Source: CAYYMD01 sp964472875 (GTDB lineage Bacteria; Planctomycetota; Phycisphaerae; SM23-33). Taken from it: DNA of 64,000 bases. Positions 56,134 to 64,000 of the stretch are shown piece after piece (the first letter of the stretch is position 1; each line of letters opens with the position of its first letter). The notes beneath the pieces were generated by a model that saw nothing but the letters and a program-made list of their open reading frames with translations, was not told where the DNA came from and did not search any database. Both the position numbers and the translations under genes were made by a program. The stretch is from the NCBI GenBank assembly GCA_964472875.1, contig CAYYMD010000004.1:1-64000 (forward strand), in the 5' to 3' direction.

Positions 56134-57465
56134 TTATCTCAAACGTACACGCGGATCGAACACAGCATAGCTCAGGTCAGTAATCAACACGCTTAAGGTG
56201 TAGACTGCCGCAATCAGAAATACCAGTGCGCTTAATATGGGTTCGTCTCGCTGGGTTATGCTGTTGAGCATAAGCGCTCCCAAACCCGGTATGCCGAAAT
56301 AATTTTCGAATAGAATACTGCCCAGAATAAGAAACGGAATCATGGTTATAAGATTGGTCAAAATAGGCAGCATGCAGTTGCGAAGGATGTGTTTGAACAA
56401 CACGGACAGTAACGGCAGGCCCTTAGCCCGGGCGGTGCGAACATAGTCCCGGTTTGTCTCGTCCAATATTATGGTCCGATAGAATCTTACCCTGGCTCCC
56501 AGCCCCGCCATTGCGAGAATTATTACGGGAACGTATATATTGACAAGATTATACGTGCCGTAGGCGTATCGTGGAGCTATTTCAAACATGAACCACTGCC
56601 CAAATATCATGAAAGCCAGTGGCGGTATGCACATGCCCAGAACGCTGAGAAACACACCCGCCCGATCAATCAACGTACCACGGAAATATGCCACAAAACA
56701 GGCTATAGTTAGAGACAATATCCATCCTAACGCCAACGCCGGGATCATCAGCGCGAGAGAATACGGAGCGCGTTCGGCGACCACGGTTGTTAATTTCTTA
56801 TTGTCGGCAAGACTGCGCGCCTGGAATGTGACCGACATTACAAGGTGATGGACGAACTGGCTGTTAAACAAATCGCTCAGATGCCACTGCGTAGTCGTCA
56901 CCTCAACCCGGCCATTATTATCAGGGTGCTGTTCGATACGGCGACCAAGCTCACCGAATGATTTGACACCTTCAAGGTCAACTCGCAATTCGCTCTCATC
57001 GGACAGTTTCAAGCCAAGTACGGGCCTGGGCGCATCTTCAGTTGTCAGTTGCTCCTCTGCGGTAAGCTCTTCAATGGACGTGCTGCCTTTGAGCAACGGC
57101 ACGTATTTGCCTATCAGTCGGTGTTGCAGAGCAGTCTTGTCAAGATTGGGAAAATCTTTCTGCCCGGGCGTGAACAGACCCAGCGCCAACACTACGTTTG
57201 ACCCTTTAACAGACAATGCCCGCAGTGGATTAGGTCCCTCTGTATTATCAATGATCAGCATCTGCCGATGATAATTGACAAACCACGGCCGGTCATATCC
57301 ATGCTGGTGATGCCACTCGGCTTTCTGGGTGGCGCTGGCCTTGGGGCTCAGATTAGCCGAGGCAACGTCTCCCGCCATCACACGGAACAACAGAAATGTA
57401 ACAACCATCACCCCAAAAACGGTCATTACCGAATGCCTCAGGCGCCGAAATACATACAAAAACAC
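56134..57465 (-). CDS. oppB: Oligopeptide ABC transporter permease OppB with large insertion
   Basis: 443 residues against about 306 in typical OppB. The first helix (residues 10-32) and the core permease domain from about residue 235 with the EAA loop YVRTARAKGLPLLSVLFKHIL are normal. Between them, residues about 70-220 form a hydrophilic insert in the first extracytoplasmic loop, with a weakly repeated ELxxEEQL/VEVTTTQW composition. Where the gene begins is clear, since it abuts the oppA stop. Confidence 0.9.
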   Translation of the reverse strand: MFLYVFRRLRHSVMTVFGVMVVTFLLFRVMAGDVASANLSPKASATQKAEWHHQHGYDRPWFVNYHRQMLIIDNTEGPNPLRALSVKGSNVVLALGLFTPGQKDFPNLDKTALQHRLIGKYVPLLKGSTSIEELTAEEQLTTEDAPRPVLGLKLSDESELRVDLEGVKSFGELGRRIEQHPDNNGRVEVTTTQWHLSDLFNSQFVHHLVMSVTFQARSLADNKKLTTVVAERAPYSLALMIPALALGWILSLTIACFVAYFRGTLIDRAGVFLSVLGMCIPPLAFMIFGQWFMFEIAPRYAYGTYNLVNIYVPVIILAMAGLGARVRFYRTIILDETNRDYVRTARAKGLPLLSVLFKHILRNCMLPILTNLITMIPFLILGSILFENYFGIPGLGALMLNSITQRDEPILSALVFLIAAVYTLSVLITDLSYAVFDPRVRLR

Positions 57466-59313
57466 TTATTCCCCCCCCTTGCGATTGCGAAGTTCAGTAT
57501 CAATCCGGATATATTTGGTGTGTCCGTAATCGACAGGATGCGGTTTGATATTTTTTACCCATTCGTGCGCCAGGACAAAATCTATCGGCTCGGTCTGAGG
57601 AGCGCAGGGACTGTCCTCGTTGATTATACTCAGCATTTTTACGTACATGTCAGTGCGCTGCGGTGAGGGCTGCATAACAGCCACCTTTTCATAGAGTTCG
57701 TCAAAGCGCGGATTTCTATAGTTCATGTCATTAGTGTCTTTGTCTATGTTTTCGCCGTAGAATAACTGCAGAAAATTTTCCGGGTCCGGATAATCGGCGT
57801 GCCATCCCATCCAGTACATCTGCACGGAGTCATTGTCCACTTTTTCCTGCAGCGTGGGCCAGTCGTTCAGTTCGATTTCCAGTTTCAGACCAATTTTTCG
57901 AAATTGCCGTACGGCGAAATCTCCCATCTTGCGATGCAACTCATCCCACCCGCCGATCGAAAGCGTCAGTTCAGGAATGTCCTGGCCGGGCTCGATCACA
58001 CCCGCCTCAACGAGTTCTTTCCGGGCATCGACAAGTTTTCTTTTGGCCGCCTCAAGGTCGTAATGCGCATATGGACTGTGTGCTCGGTCATGACCTTCAA
58101 ATGTACTGGGTATAACGGTCTTGGCACGGATTGACCTCCCGTTGCGAATCAAATCTATGTATTCCTCCACATCATAGCCAAGGCATATAGCCTGTCGCAG
58201 TGACTTGCTCGAACCCACGATGGGGTCCTTCATATTGAAGGCTAACCAGTAGATTTTGGGGCTCTTATATTTAATCAGTCGGATGCCTTGCTTTTTTAGC
58301 CCTTCGGTTAGTTTTTTATCCGGAGTAATGGCCGACTGGTAATGCTGCGTCGGTATGTAAGCAGTATCTGTCTGACGGGTCATGAAAAGCATCCACATGG
58401 GATTGGATTCGACCACACACCTTCGCACGAGCACGTCGATAAAAGGCAACGGCTTACCGGCATCTTCAAGCAGCCCCGCCTGACGATCACCGGGGGCGCC
58501 CTCGCTGGGATACAATTGTCGACGATAATCAGGATTGCGCTTCAGCACGTAATGATCCCCCTCTACCCACTCGGCCAGATAATACGCCCCGGCTCCTACG
58601 GCCTCGGCGGGCTTGCGTATTTCCGGATCGCCCCTTTTGGCAAGGTAATAATCCACCGCCTCTCGAGGATAGGGGGCGTAGTTATGCATGGCGAGTACGT
58701 AATTAAACTGTGGGAAAGGCTCCGTCAGTTGAATACGTAATGTATATTTGTCTACTGCCTGTATACCCTCCACCGGAAGGTTGTATCGCGAAAAGTCCGT
58801 TGCGGCATAAGTGCGTGTTCTGGCGTGGTAATCCTGTATCCCTACAACCTTCTGAATAAACGAGTACGCCAGCGAAGTTTTGACATTAGCGTCGGCTATT
58901 CTCTTGAAGGCCAGGACAAAATCTTTTGCCTCGACTTCGCGCGTGCGGATACCATCAGTGCCGGGCGGAAAACATTCATTACGATGATATTTAACACCCT
59001 TCTTAAGACGAATTATATACGTCAGGCCATCATCGGATACCTTCGGCATCTCGGCGGCCAGTTGCGGAATCAGTTCTATCGGACGCTTGAGATGATGGTA
59101 ACCATACAAACTCTCGTAAATATTGCCCTGAAGACCTGAGGAGGTGGTGTCCGAGCATGTGGCCGGGTCTATCGAACGAATCTTGGCGGGATACGTATCA
59201 TATGAAACCACCTCATCCGGTGCGGCCTCGACGTCCAACCTTTCAAGCAGATAAAACGGGCACGCAACCAGTGCCGTTACCAGAATCACCGAGATGACGT
59301 AGAACCAATTCAT
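57466..59313 (-). CDS. oppA: Oligopeptide-binding protein (SBP family 5)
   Basis: A 615-residue extracytoplasmic binding protein. The N-terminus has a hydrophobic segment with a possible lipobox LVAC (Cys near residue 18), although the strongly hydrophobic residues after it also permit an uncleaved anchor. The SBP_bac_5 core begins near residue 45 (GLQGNIYESLYGYH, RLKKGVKYH) and continues to SLRQAICLGYDVEEYIDL and WHADYPDPENFLQLFY. First gene of the opp operon. The ligand is a peptide by family; no specific one can be inferred. Confidence 0.9.
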   Translation of the reverse strand: MNWFYVISVILVTALVACPFYLLERLDVEAAPDEVVSYDTYPAKIRSIDPATCSDTTSSGLQGNIYESLYGYHHLKRPIELIPQLAAEMPKVSDDGLTYIIRLKKGVKYHRNECFPPGTDGIRTREVEAKDFVLAFKRIADANVKTSLAYSFIQKVVGIQDYHARTRTYAATDFSRYNLPVEGIQAVDKYTLRIQLTEPFPQFNYVLAMHNYAPYPREAVDYYLAKRGDPEIRKPAEAVGAGAYYLAEWVEGDHYVLKRNPDYRRQLYPSEGAPGDRQAGLLEDAGKPLPFIDVLVRRCVVESNPMWMLFMTRQTDTAYIPTQHYQSAITPDKKLTEGLKKQGIRLIKYKSPKIYWLAFNMKDPIVGSSKSLRQAICLGYDVEEYIDLIRNGRSIRAKTVIPSTFEGHDRAHSPYAHYDLEAAKRKLVDARKELVEAGVIEPGQDIPELTLSIGGWDELHRKMGDFAVRQFRKIGLKLEIELNDWPTLQEKVDNDSVQMYWMGWHADYPDPENFLQLFYGENIDKDTNDMNYRNPRFDELYEKVAVMQPSPQRTDMYVKMLSIINEDSPCAPQTEPIDFVLAHEWVKNIKPHPVDYGHTKYIRIDTELRNRKGGE

Positions 59314-59459
59314 TTACACACTTCGCATGAAACTAAACGAACGGAATATGTCACTATAAAAGTCTTACTCTCATAATCAGGGTCTGGTTCGTTAAAGCAA
59401 CAGCCGAATTTAATTCTCATGATTTTCGATAAAAACAAATATTCCGAAGCTCTCACCGA

Positions 59460-60866
59460 TTACTTCGCTGTGGTGTTTGTTGGTCTTACGTTCGGTTTAC
59501 TCACGCCTTTAAGCTGTTCTATCCAGTTTAAAACCGCCAGACGCACTACCGCCCCCCTATCAGGGACTTCTTCATCGCTTAACGCATCCTGTATGTAATT
59601 CTTCCCTGCTTTTGTCATTGCATTCAGTACTTCTTCGCAGTCAAGCAACAGGAGTGTATTTTCAGATATTACTTTTTGTGGCCGGAACGTAATCTCAAAG
59701 CCGGTTTCACTAACCGCCCCGAGTGTCTGTTTTAGTTTTTCAGCGTTTCGGGATTGCATCCAGACCCAATACTTGTTCGGTTCGATCAATTTTGTCTTGA
59801 TTCTGAAAGGCACAGTTACAGTCGTTACGACGCTGCCGCCTTCTTGCCCACCCTGTGACTCGGTCACCTTCAGACGCGAGGGAGAACCCTGGACAAACTC
59901 CAGCACAAATTCAGCCGAACCCGCTGCGGCCTTCTCTTCTTCTGACGAAGCACTACCCTCTTGCAATTTCTCAAGCACTGCCTGAGGAGTGAGGATGATC
60001 TCTATAACCGCAACTGACTCTCCGATTGTCCGGCCGGTAAAGGCCGTGTCGTATGCCATCGCAGAACTGAAGGTAACATTCGCCACCATCTGTATCGCAT
60101 TCTTGCTCACGTCTTCTGAACCGACGGCTTCTGCAAGATTCTGTACAGTATCAAGCCCCGCTGAACATGCCTCAGCCATGCCCTTTCGACCGGATACAAG
60201 CATCCGACAACATCTACTCCACGCTTGCTGCAATACACCTAATGCCTGCTTGCGCGCAGTGTTATATTCACTTTGGGAAATTGCCTCCGGTCGAACCGTA
60301 GGCAAATTCAGCGCCAGAAAAATCTGTTTGAGAACGTAAGGTGAAGTTTCTTCGGCAGCACGACCGCTCAAGGCCTGAAACATTCGTTCAGCCACATCAC
60401 CTCCCCGGGCCAATACATTTGTGCGAATCTCTCTGTACGCTCTGGCGGCGTAATATCTCACGGCCGCGTTAGAATGCGAGTTCATTTTTTCCAGCGCCGG
60501 CTGAAGTGCCTCCTCAGTCATGCCCGACATGGCTATCGCAACATTAACAACCTTCAACGTGTCTTCCATGTTTAATAGCGGTACAAGCAAGTCAGCGGCC
60601 CGGCCGGCATATACATTGCCTCGTCCCTTTTCCCGTGCGTAAGAATAGTCGTTTATCAGCCCTTTGCGAGCTGCAATAACATCACTCTGTTCATTGGTTT
60701 TTTTAAATATCTCCGACCAGTAATCGATGCGCTCGTTAATATCAGTCCTGAGCGCCTGTCCGGTCTTGCTGAGATCCCATCTGGGCGGAGCGCAAAACCC
60801 CGGAATCGCTGCTATAAATAGTGCCAAAACGCACACAGCCGATTGAATTGATTTATATCTGTTCAT
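59460..60866 (-). CDS. Secreted protein of unknown function with HEAT-like repeats
   Basis: 468 residues. Signal peptide 1-26 (AAIPGFCAPP). Residues about 85-185 contain HEAT-like helical pairs (LLVPLLNMEDTLKVVNVAIA, NAAVRYYAARAYREI). The middle is helical with no motif I know, and residues 300-400 are beta-rich (FVLEFVQGSPSRLKV, VPFRIKTKLIEPNKYWVW). I do not recognise the family. It is a single gene between the opp operon and the sugar aminotransferase, with no shared promoter seen. Confidence 0.7.
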   Translation of the reverse strand: MNRYKSIQSAVCVLALFIAAIPGFCAPPRWDLSKTGQALRTDINERIDYWSEIFKKTNEQSDVIAARKGLINDYSYAREKGRGNVYAGRAADLLVPLLNMEDTLKVVNVAIAMSGMTEEALQPALEKMNSHSNAAVRYYAARAYREIRTNVLARGGDVAERMFQALSGRAAEETSPYVLKQIFLALNLPTVRPEAISQSEYNTARKQALGVLQQAWSRCCRMLVSGRKGMAEACSAGLDTVQNLAEAVGSEDVSKNAIQMVANVTFSSAMAYDTAFTGRTIGESVAVIEIILTPQAVLEKLQEGSASSEEEKAAAGSAEFVLEFVQGSPSRLKVTESQGGQEGGSVVTTVTVPFRIKTKLIEPNKYWVWMQSRNAEKLKQTLGAVSETGFEITFRPQKVISENTLLLLDCEEVLNAMTKAGKNYIQDALSDEEVPDRGAVVRLAVLNWIEQLKGVSKPNVRPTNTTAK

Positions 60867-60997
60867 CTTGTAATGATCTCCATAAAGATAAAAGCCTATT
60901 TCTATTAATGATGATAGGAGCGGCCGGTTGAAGTGTCAAGAATACCTGCCAACGCCGGCACAGACATATAGATAGTCAAAAAGGGATATGAGATGTT

Positions 60998-62128
60998 TTA
61001 TTTTACTGCGGATATATGCTTCAGACCCATGTGCAATTGTTCACTCACCCTATCCACCTGAGAAGAAGAAATTCTGGATGAAAAAGGCAGGGCCAGCGTG
61101 CGTGCAGCAATACGTTCAGTTACGGGGAAGTTTCCCCTCTTAGTCCCAAGCAGTTCGGCAACATGCGGCTGTGTGTGAATCGGAACGAAATACGGAGCAC
61201 AACCTATCCCCGCGGATCTCAGATACTCAAGCAGCAAATCGCGATGCTTTTTTTTGTAGTTATAGTCCAATCGTATTACGTAGACGAACCAACTCATTCC
61301 TTCGCACCGCGGCGGAAGGTGTATACCGTCAATGTCAGCAAGGGCTTTGTCGTACATCTCGGCCGCTCGCCGACGGCCGGTGAGTATTTCGTCCAGGCGG
61401 CTCATCTGTACATGTCCCATTGCGGCGGACATCTCATCCAGGCGGTAGTTGTATCCCAGACGCGCGTGTGACAGCCACGCCTCGGTCGCCCTGCCCTGGT
61501 TGCGCATGGAAACGCACAAGTCGCGAATTTCCTTTGAATCGGTTACTATCATTCCGCCCTCGCCGGTGGTCACCTGCTTATTGGGATAGAACGCAAACAC
61601 TCCGCAGTCACCGAAATTTCCGGCCGCCCTGTCGTTCAATTCTCCACCTAGCGCCTCACAGCAGTCTTCTATGAGCAGCAGGCCATGATCTTTGGCAATT
61701 TTCTCATAGCGGTCAAAGTGAGTGGTAATACCGAAAACCTCCACAGGGAGGATAGCTTTTGTGCGGGATGTGATAGCGGTCTTCACTGCCTCCGGGGCGA
61801 GGTTATATGTGTCGGCATCTATATCGGCCAGCACAGGCGTGGCACCTTCGAACATTATGCAGTTGGTGGTGGCTATAAACGAAAACGGCGTGGTTATGAC
61901 CTCGTCGCCTTTTCCGATGCCCAAAGCCCGCATACACAAATGCAGGCCGGAGGTGCCGCTATTTACGCCAATGCCGAACTCACGGCCGGCGCGCTTGGCA
62001 CAAGCGGCTTCAAATTTCTCCAGGTGCGGGCCAATACTAAGTCGCCCTGTCTTCAGTACCGAAAGCACTGCCTGTATTTCCGCCTCAGTAATATCGGGTT
62101 GGGCAAGGGGAATCTGCTGATTACTCAT
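60998..62128 (-). CDS. DegT/DnrJ/EryC1/StrS-family sugar aminotransferase
   Basis: A 376-residue PLP enzyme transferring an amino group to nucleotide-linked keto-sugars. GRLSIGPHLEKFE, GVNSGTSGLHLCMRALG and DCCEALGGEL match the family; the PLP lysine lies in FAFYPNKQVTTGEGGM. Next to a FlaA1/CapD-type dehydratase 102 bases upstream, it probably aminates the 4-keto sugar that enzyme makes, for surface polysaccharide or glycoprotein. Confidence 0.93.
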   Translation of the reverse strand: MSNQQIPLAQPDITEAEIQAVLSVLKTGRLSIGPHLEKFEAACAKRAGREFGIGVNSGTSGLHLCMRALGIGKGDEVITTPFSFIATTNCIMFEGATPVLADIDADTYNLAPEAVKTAITSRTKAILPVEVFGITTHFDRYEKIAKDHGLLLIEDCCEALGGELNDRAAGNFGDCGVFAFYPNKQVTTGEGGMIVTDSKEIRDLCVSMRNQGRATEAWLSHARLGYNYRLDEMSAAMGHVQMSRLDEILTGRRRAAEMYDKALADIDGIHLPPRCEGMSWFVYVIRLDYNYKKKHRDLLLEYLRSAGIGCAPYFVPIHTQPHVAELLGTKRGNFPVTERIAARTLALPFSSRISSSQVDRVSEQLHMGLKHISAVK

Positions 62129-62230
62129 CTCAAACTCCGAAAATTCGTCAATAATACTTCGCCGAATATATTAAAATTCTTCTCCCTTCGACTGTAATTT
62201 TCTTTTTATTAGCCCTTCGCCATCGTGAGT

Positions 62231-64000
62231 TCAGTTAGTTGTCTCGGTGGCCGGTTCCGGCGCATGACGGGAATTCTGTGAGGGATTGTATTCAGGCACA
62301 ATCCGCTTGAAAATTGATACTATCTTGTCCCTGTCATTGATCTGTTGAAGCTCCACAAGCTCGCTTATGGCTTTTTGGAGGCGGTCAAAAGCTTCCGAGC
62401 GATGCTTCCACACAAGGACCTTGGGGTGAACAGTGGGCTCAATATCCTCGCCCTTGGTTCGTAATTCCTCAAACAGCTTCTCACCGGGGCGAACACCGGT
62501 AAACTGAATTTCTATATCTTCACCCACGCGGAAACCACTGAGTGTAATCATCTGCTTTGCAAGGTCGACAATTTTGACCGGCTCTCCCATATCCAGCAGG
62601 TAAATCTGGCCGCCCGTTCCCGTCGCCGCGGCCTGGAGAACAAGTTGGGAGGCCTCGGGTATGGTCATGAAATACCGTTGCATTTCCGGATGTGTCACGC
62701 GGACCGGCCCGCCGGCTGCTATCTGCTTGCGGAACGTGGGAACCACCGACCCGGCCGAGCCAAGGACGTTTCCGAACCGAACCGCCTTAAACTGTGTTTG
62801 GCAATCGGATTTTCCGTTAAGGGCCTGCGTGTACATTTCGGCCACTCGCTTGGAAACTCCCATAATCGAAGATGGATTAACCGCCTTGTCGGTCGAAATA
62901 GTCACGAACTCCCTTACCCCATAGCGGCACGAGGCATCGGCCGCATTCTTGCTGCCCAACACATTGTTCTTTATTGCCTCGCAGGGGTTTTTCTCCATCA
63001 GCGGAACGTGCTTGTGAGCCGCGGCATGTATGACCACCTCGGGACGATATTTATCCCATACGTACATCACACGTGGGCGGTCGTATATGTCGCACACACA
63101 TGCCTGTACCGGTATGCCTTCAAAAGATTCGTTCAGTTCATTTTCGATGTCGAAAAGCGGATTCTCCGCCTGCTCCACCAGGATGAGCTGTTGCGGACCA
63201 TACTTGCATATCTGACGACACATCTCCGAACCGATGCTCCCACCGGCTCCGGTTACAAGAACCCGCCGGCCGGTGATGAAACTCTCTACCGCCTTGTCAT
63301 CCAGTTTCACGGCCTCGCGACCCAGCAGGTCGTTAATGTCCACGGGACGTATCTGGGAAACGGTAACCCTTCCGTCAATGAGGTCGCCTACCGAGGGCAG
63401 AGAATGGAATTTTAACTTGGTGCCGCTGCACAGTTCAATGACCCGCTGAAGCTGCTTCTGCGAGGCCGACGGCATGGCAATGATTATTTCCTCTATGTCC
63501 TCCTCTTCACAGATTTGTCTGATATCTTTGGTCTGCCCAAGCACCGGCACCCCGTGAATCATCATGTTTTTCTTGGCTGGGTCATCGTCCACAAGTCCCA
63601 CCACGCGGTAACTCTCTACCCGCATGCGGTGTATTTCACGGATGATTGTCTCGGCTGCGTTACCGGCACCTACAATCAATACCCTCTTGGCGCCTCCGGC
63701 CGAAATGGGTCTTAATTCCTCCCTGTAGATTCTAAAACCAAGACGCGCGGTGCAAACCAAAAAAACCGTCGCCAAAAAATCCAGCACAAGTACGCCATGC
63801 GACCATTTGGCAAAATATTCCCCGACATATGGAAGCGGCAAAGTTCCTCTACTTACAGGAAGGTAATAAGTCAAATAATACAAGGGATAGGACACCAGCA
63901 CGAAAACCCACGACGCTATTAAAATACTGGCAACATCGCGGATACTGGCGTATTGCCAACCGCCCCTGAATAGATGCATCCGGCCGAATATTATTACCTT
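62231..64000 (-). CDS. FlaA1/CapD-type polysaccharide biosynthesis protein, 5' end beyond the window
   Basis: At least 589 residues; the frame is still open at the right edge (seven codons upstream of the ATG at 63979 read KVIIFGR), so the ATG is probably internal. Visible are two transmembrane segments (residues about 17-40 and 65-85 from 63979), a CoA-binding-like Rossmann fold (VLIVGAGNAAETII) and a second NAD-binding domain VTGAGGSIGSEMCRQI with STDKAVNPSSIMGVSK, where Lys and Met replace the YxxxK arrangement as in 4,6-dehydratases. The domain order equals that of CapD/WbpM: membrane anchor plus UDP-GlcNAc 4,6-dehydratase. Confidence 0.92.
   Translation of the reverse strand, partial: KVIIFGRMHLFRGGWQYASIRDVASILIASWVFVLVSYPLYYLTYYLPVSRGTLPLPYVGEYFAKWSHGVLVLDFLATVFLVCTARLGFRIYREELRPISAGGAKRVLIVGAGNAAETIIREIHRMRVESYRVVGLVDDDPAKKNMMIHGVPVLGQTKDIRQICEEEDIEEIIIAMPSASQKQLQRVIELCSGTKLKFHSLPSVGDLIDGRVTVSQIRPVDINDLLGREAVKLDDKAVESFITGRRVLVTGAGGSIGSEMCRQICKYGPQQLILVEQAENPLFDIENELNESFEGIPVQACVCDIYDRPRVMYVWDKYRPEVVIHAAAHKHVPLMEKNPCEAIKNNVLGSKNAADASCRYGVREFVTISTDKAVNPSSIMGVSKRVAEMYTQALNGKSDCQTQFKAVRFGNVLGSAGSVVPTFRKQIAAGGPVRVTHPEMQRYFMTIPEASQLVLQAAATGTGGQIYLLDMGEPVKIVDLAKQMITLSGFRVGEDIEIQFTGVRPGEKLFEELRTKGEDIEPTVHPKVLVWKHRSEAFDRLQKAISELVELQQINDRDKIVSIFKRIVPEYNPSQNSRHAPEPATETTN

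Overview
The window looks like a chromosomal segment of a Planctomycetota bacterium, most likely of the Phycisphaerae/Sedimentisphaerales type. This is inferred from gene content only, because there is no rRNA marker. The clues are a PEP-CTERM protein, a prenyltransferase-fold/DUF4159 protein, a Tat-exported sulfatase beside a GH2 glycosidase, many secreted proteins of unknown family, a type II secretion/type IV pilus-like locus with several pseudopilins, and frequent TTG/GTG starts. I see no tRNA, rRNA, CRISPR array, prophage or intact insertion sequence. Most of the window is core metabolism plus cell-envelope functions.

Layout. 1-578 is non-coding with a cluster of palindromes. 579-3918 (-) is SppA plus a DUF4159 protein. 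4230-4367 (+) holds a promoter, two hairpins and an intrinsic terminator: a candidate small RNA or riboswitch/attenuator. 4571-10183 (+) is a HAD hydrolase, a sulfatase and a GH2 glycosidase with a discoidin-like tail, a small module for sulfated polysaccharide. 10206-12810 (+) is ilvBN with a long structured leader; its short ORF ends Leu-Val-Leu-Val-Leu, a probable attenuator. 12865-15429 (-) is transketolase and Maf. 15724-16866 (+) is a PEP-CTERM beta-helix protein with a structured leader. 16929-20950 (-) is cof-type HAD, hisD, hisC and hisB. 21117-24947 (+) is a tandem pair of secreted paralogues of a family I do not recognise.

24965-37740 (-) is a 12.8-kb secretion/pilus operon: PilB/GspE-like ATPase, PilT, second GspE, GspF, four GspG-like pseudopilins, GspH-like, GspJ-like and GspK-like proteins, with a good promoter at 37924-37952. 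Secretin, inner-membrane platform and prepilin peptidase are not in the window. 38076-41093 (-) is a sulfur-linked trio: a NifX-like protein, a Thi4-family enzyme and a CoA-disulfide/persulfide reductase fused to rhodanese.

41830-45507 (+) is a lipoprotein hydrolase and pyruvate phosphate dikinase. 45652-50959 (-) is hisG, a 1207-residue TPR lipoprotein and yebC. 51070-52086 (-) is gapA and 52301-53044 (+) is 6-phosphogluconolactonase; with transketolase and PPDK these cover much of central carbon metabolism. 53058-59313 (-) is a complete oligopeptide ABC transporter (oppABCDF). 59460-64000 (-) is a secreted HEAT-like protein, a DegT-family sugar aminotransferase and a FlaA1/CapD-type nucleotide-sugar dehydratase that runs off the right edge.

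The best candidates for something undescribed are the small RNA at 4230-4367, the ilvBN leader, the tandem secreted family at 21117-24947, the multiple GspG-like pseudopilins, and the NifX/Thi4/persulfide-reductase cluster whose Thi4 seems to lack both the usual Cys and His at the sulfur-donor position.
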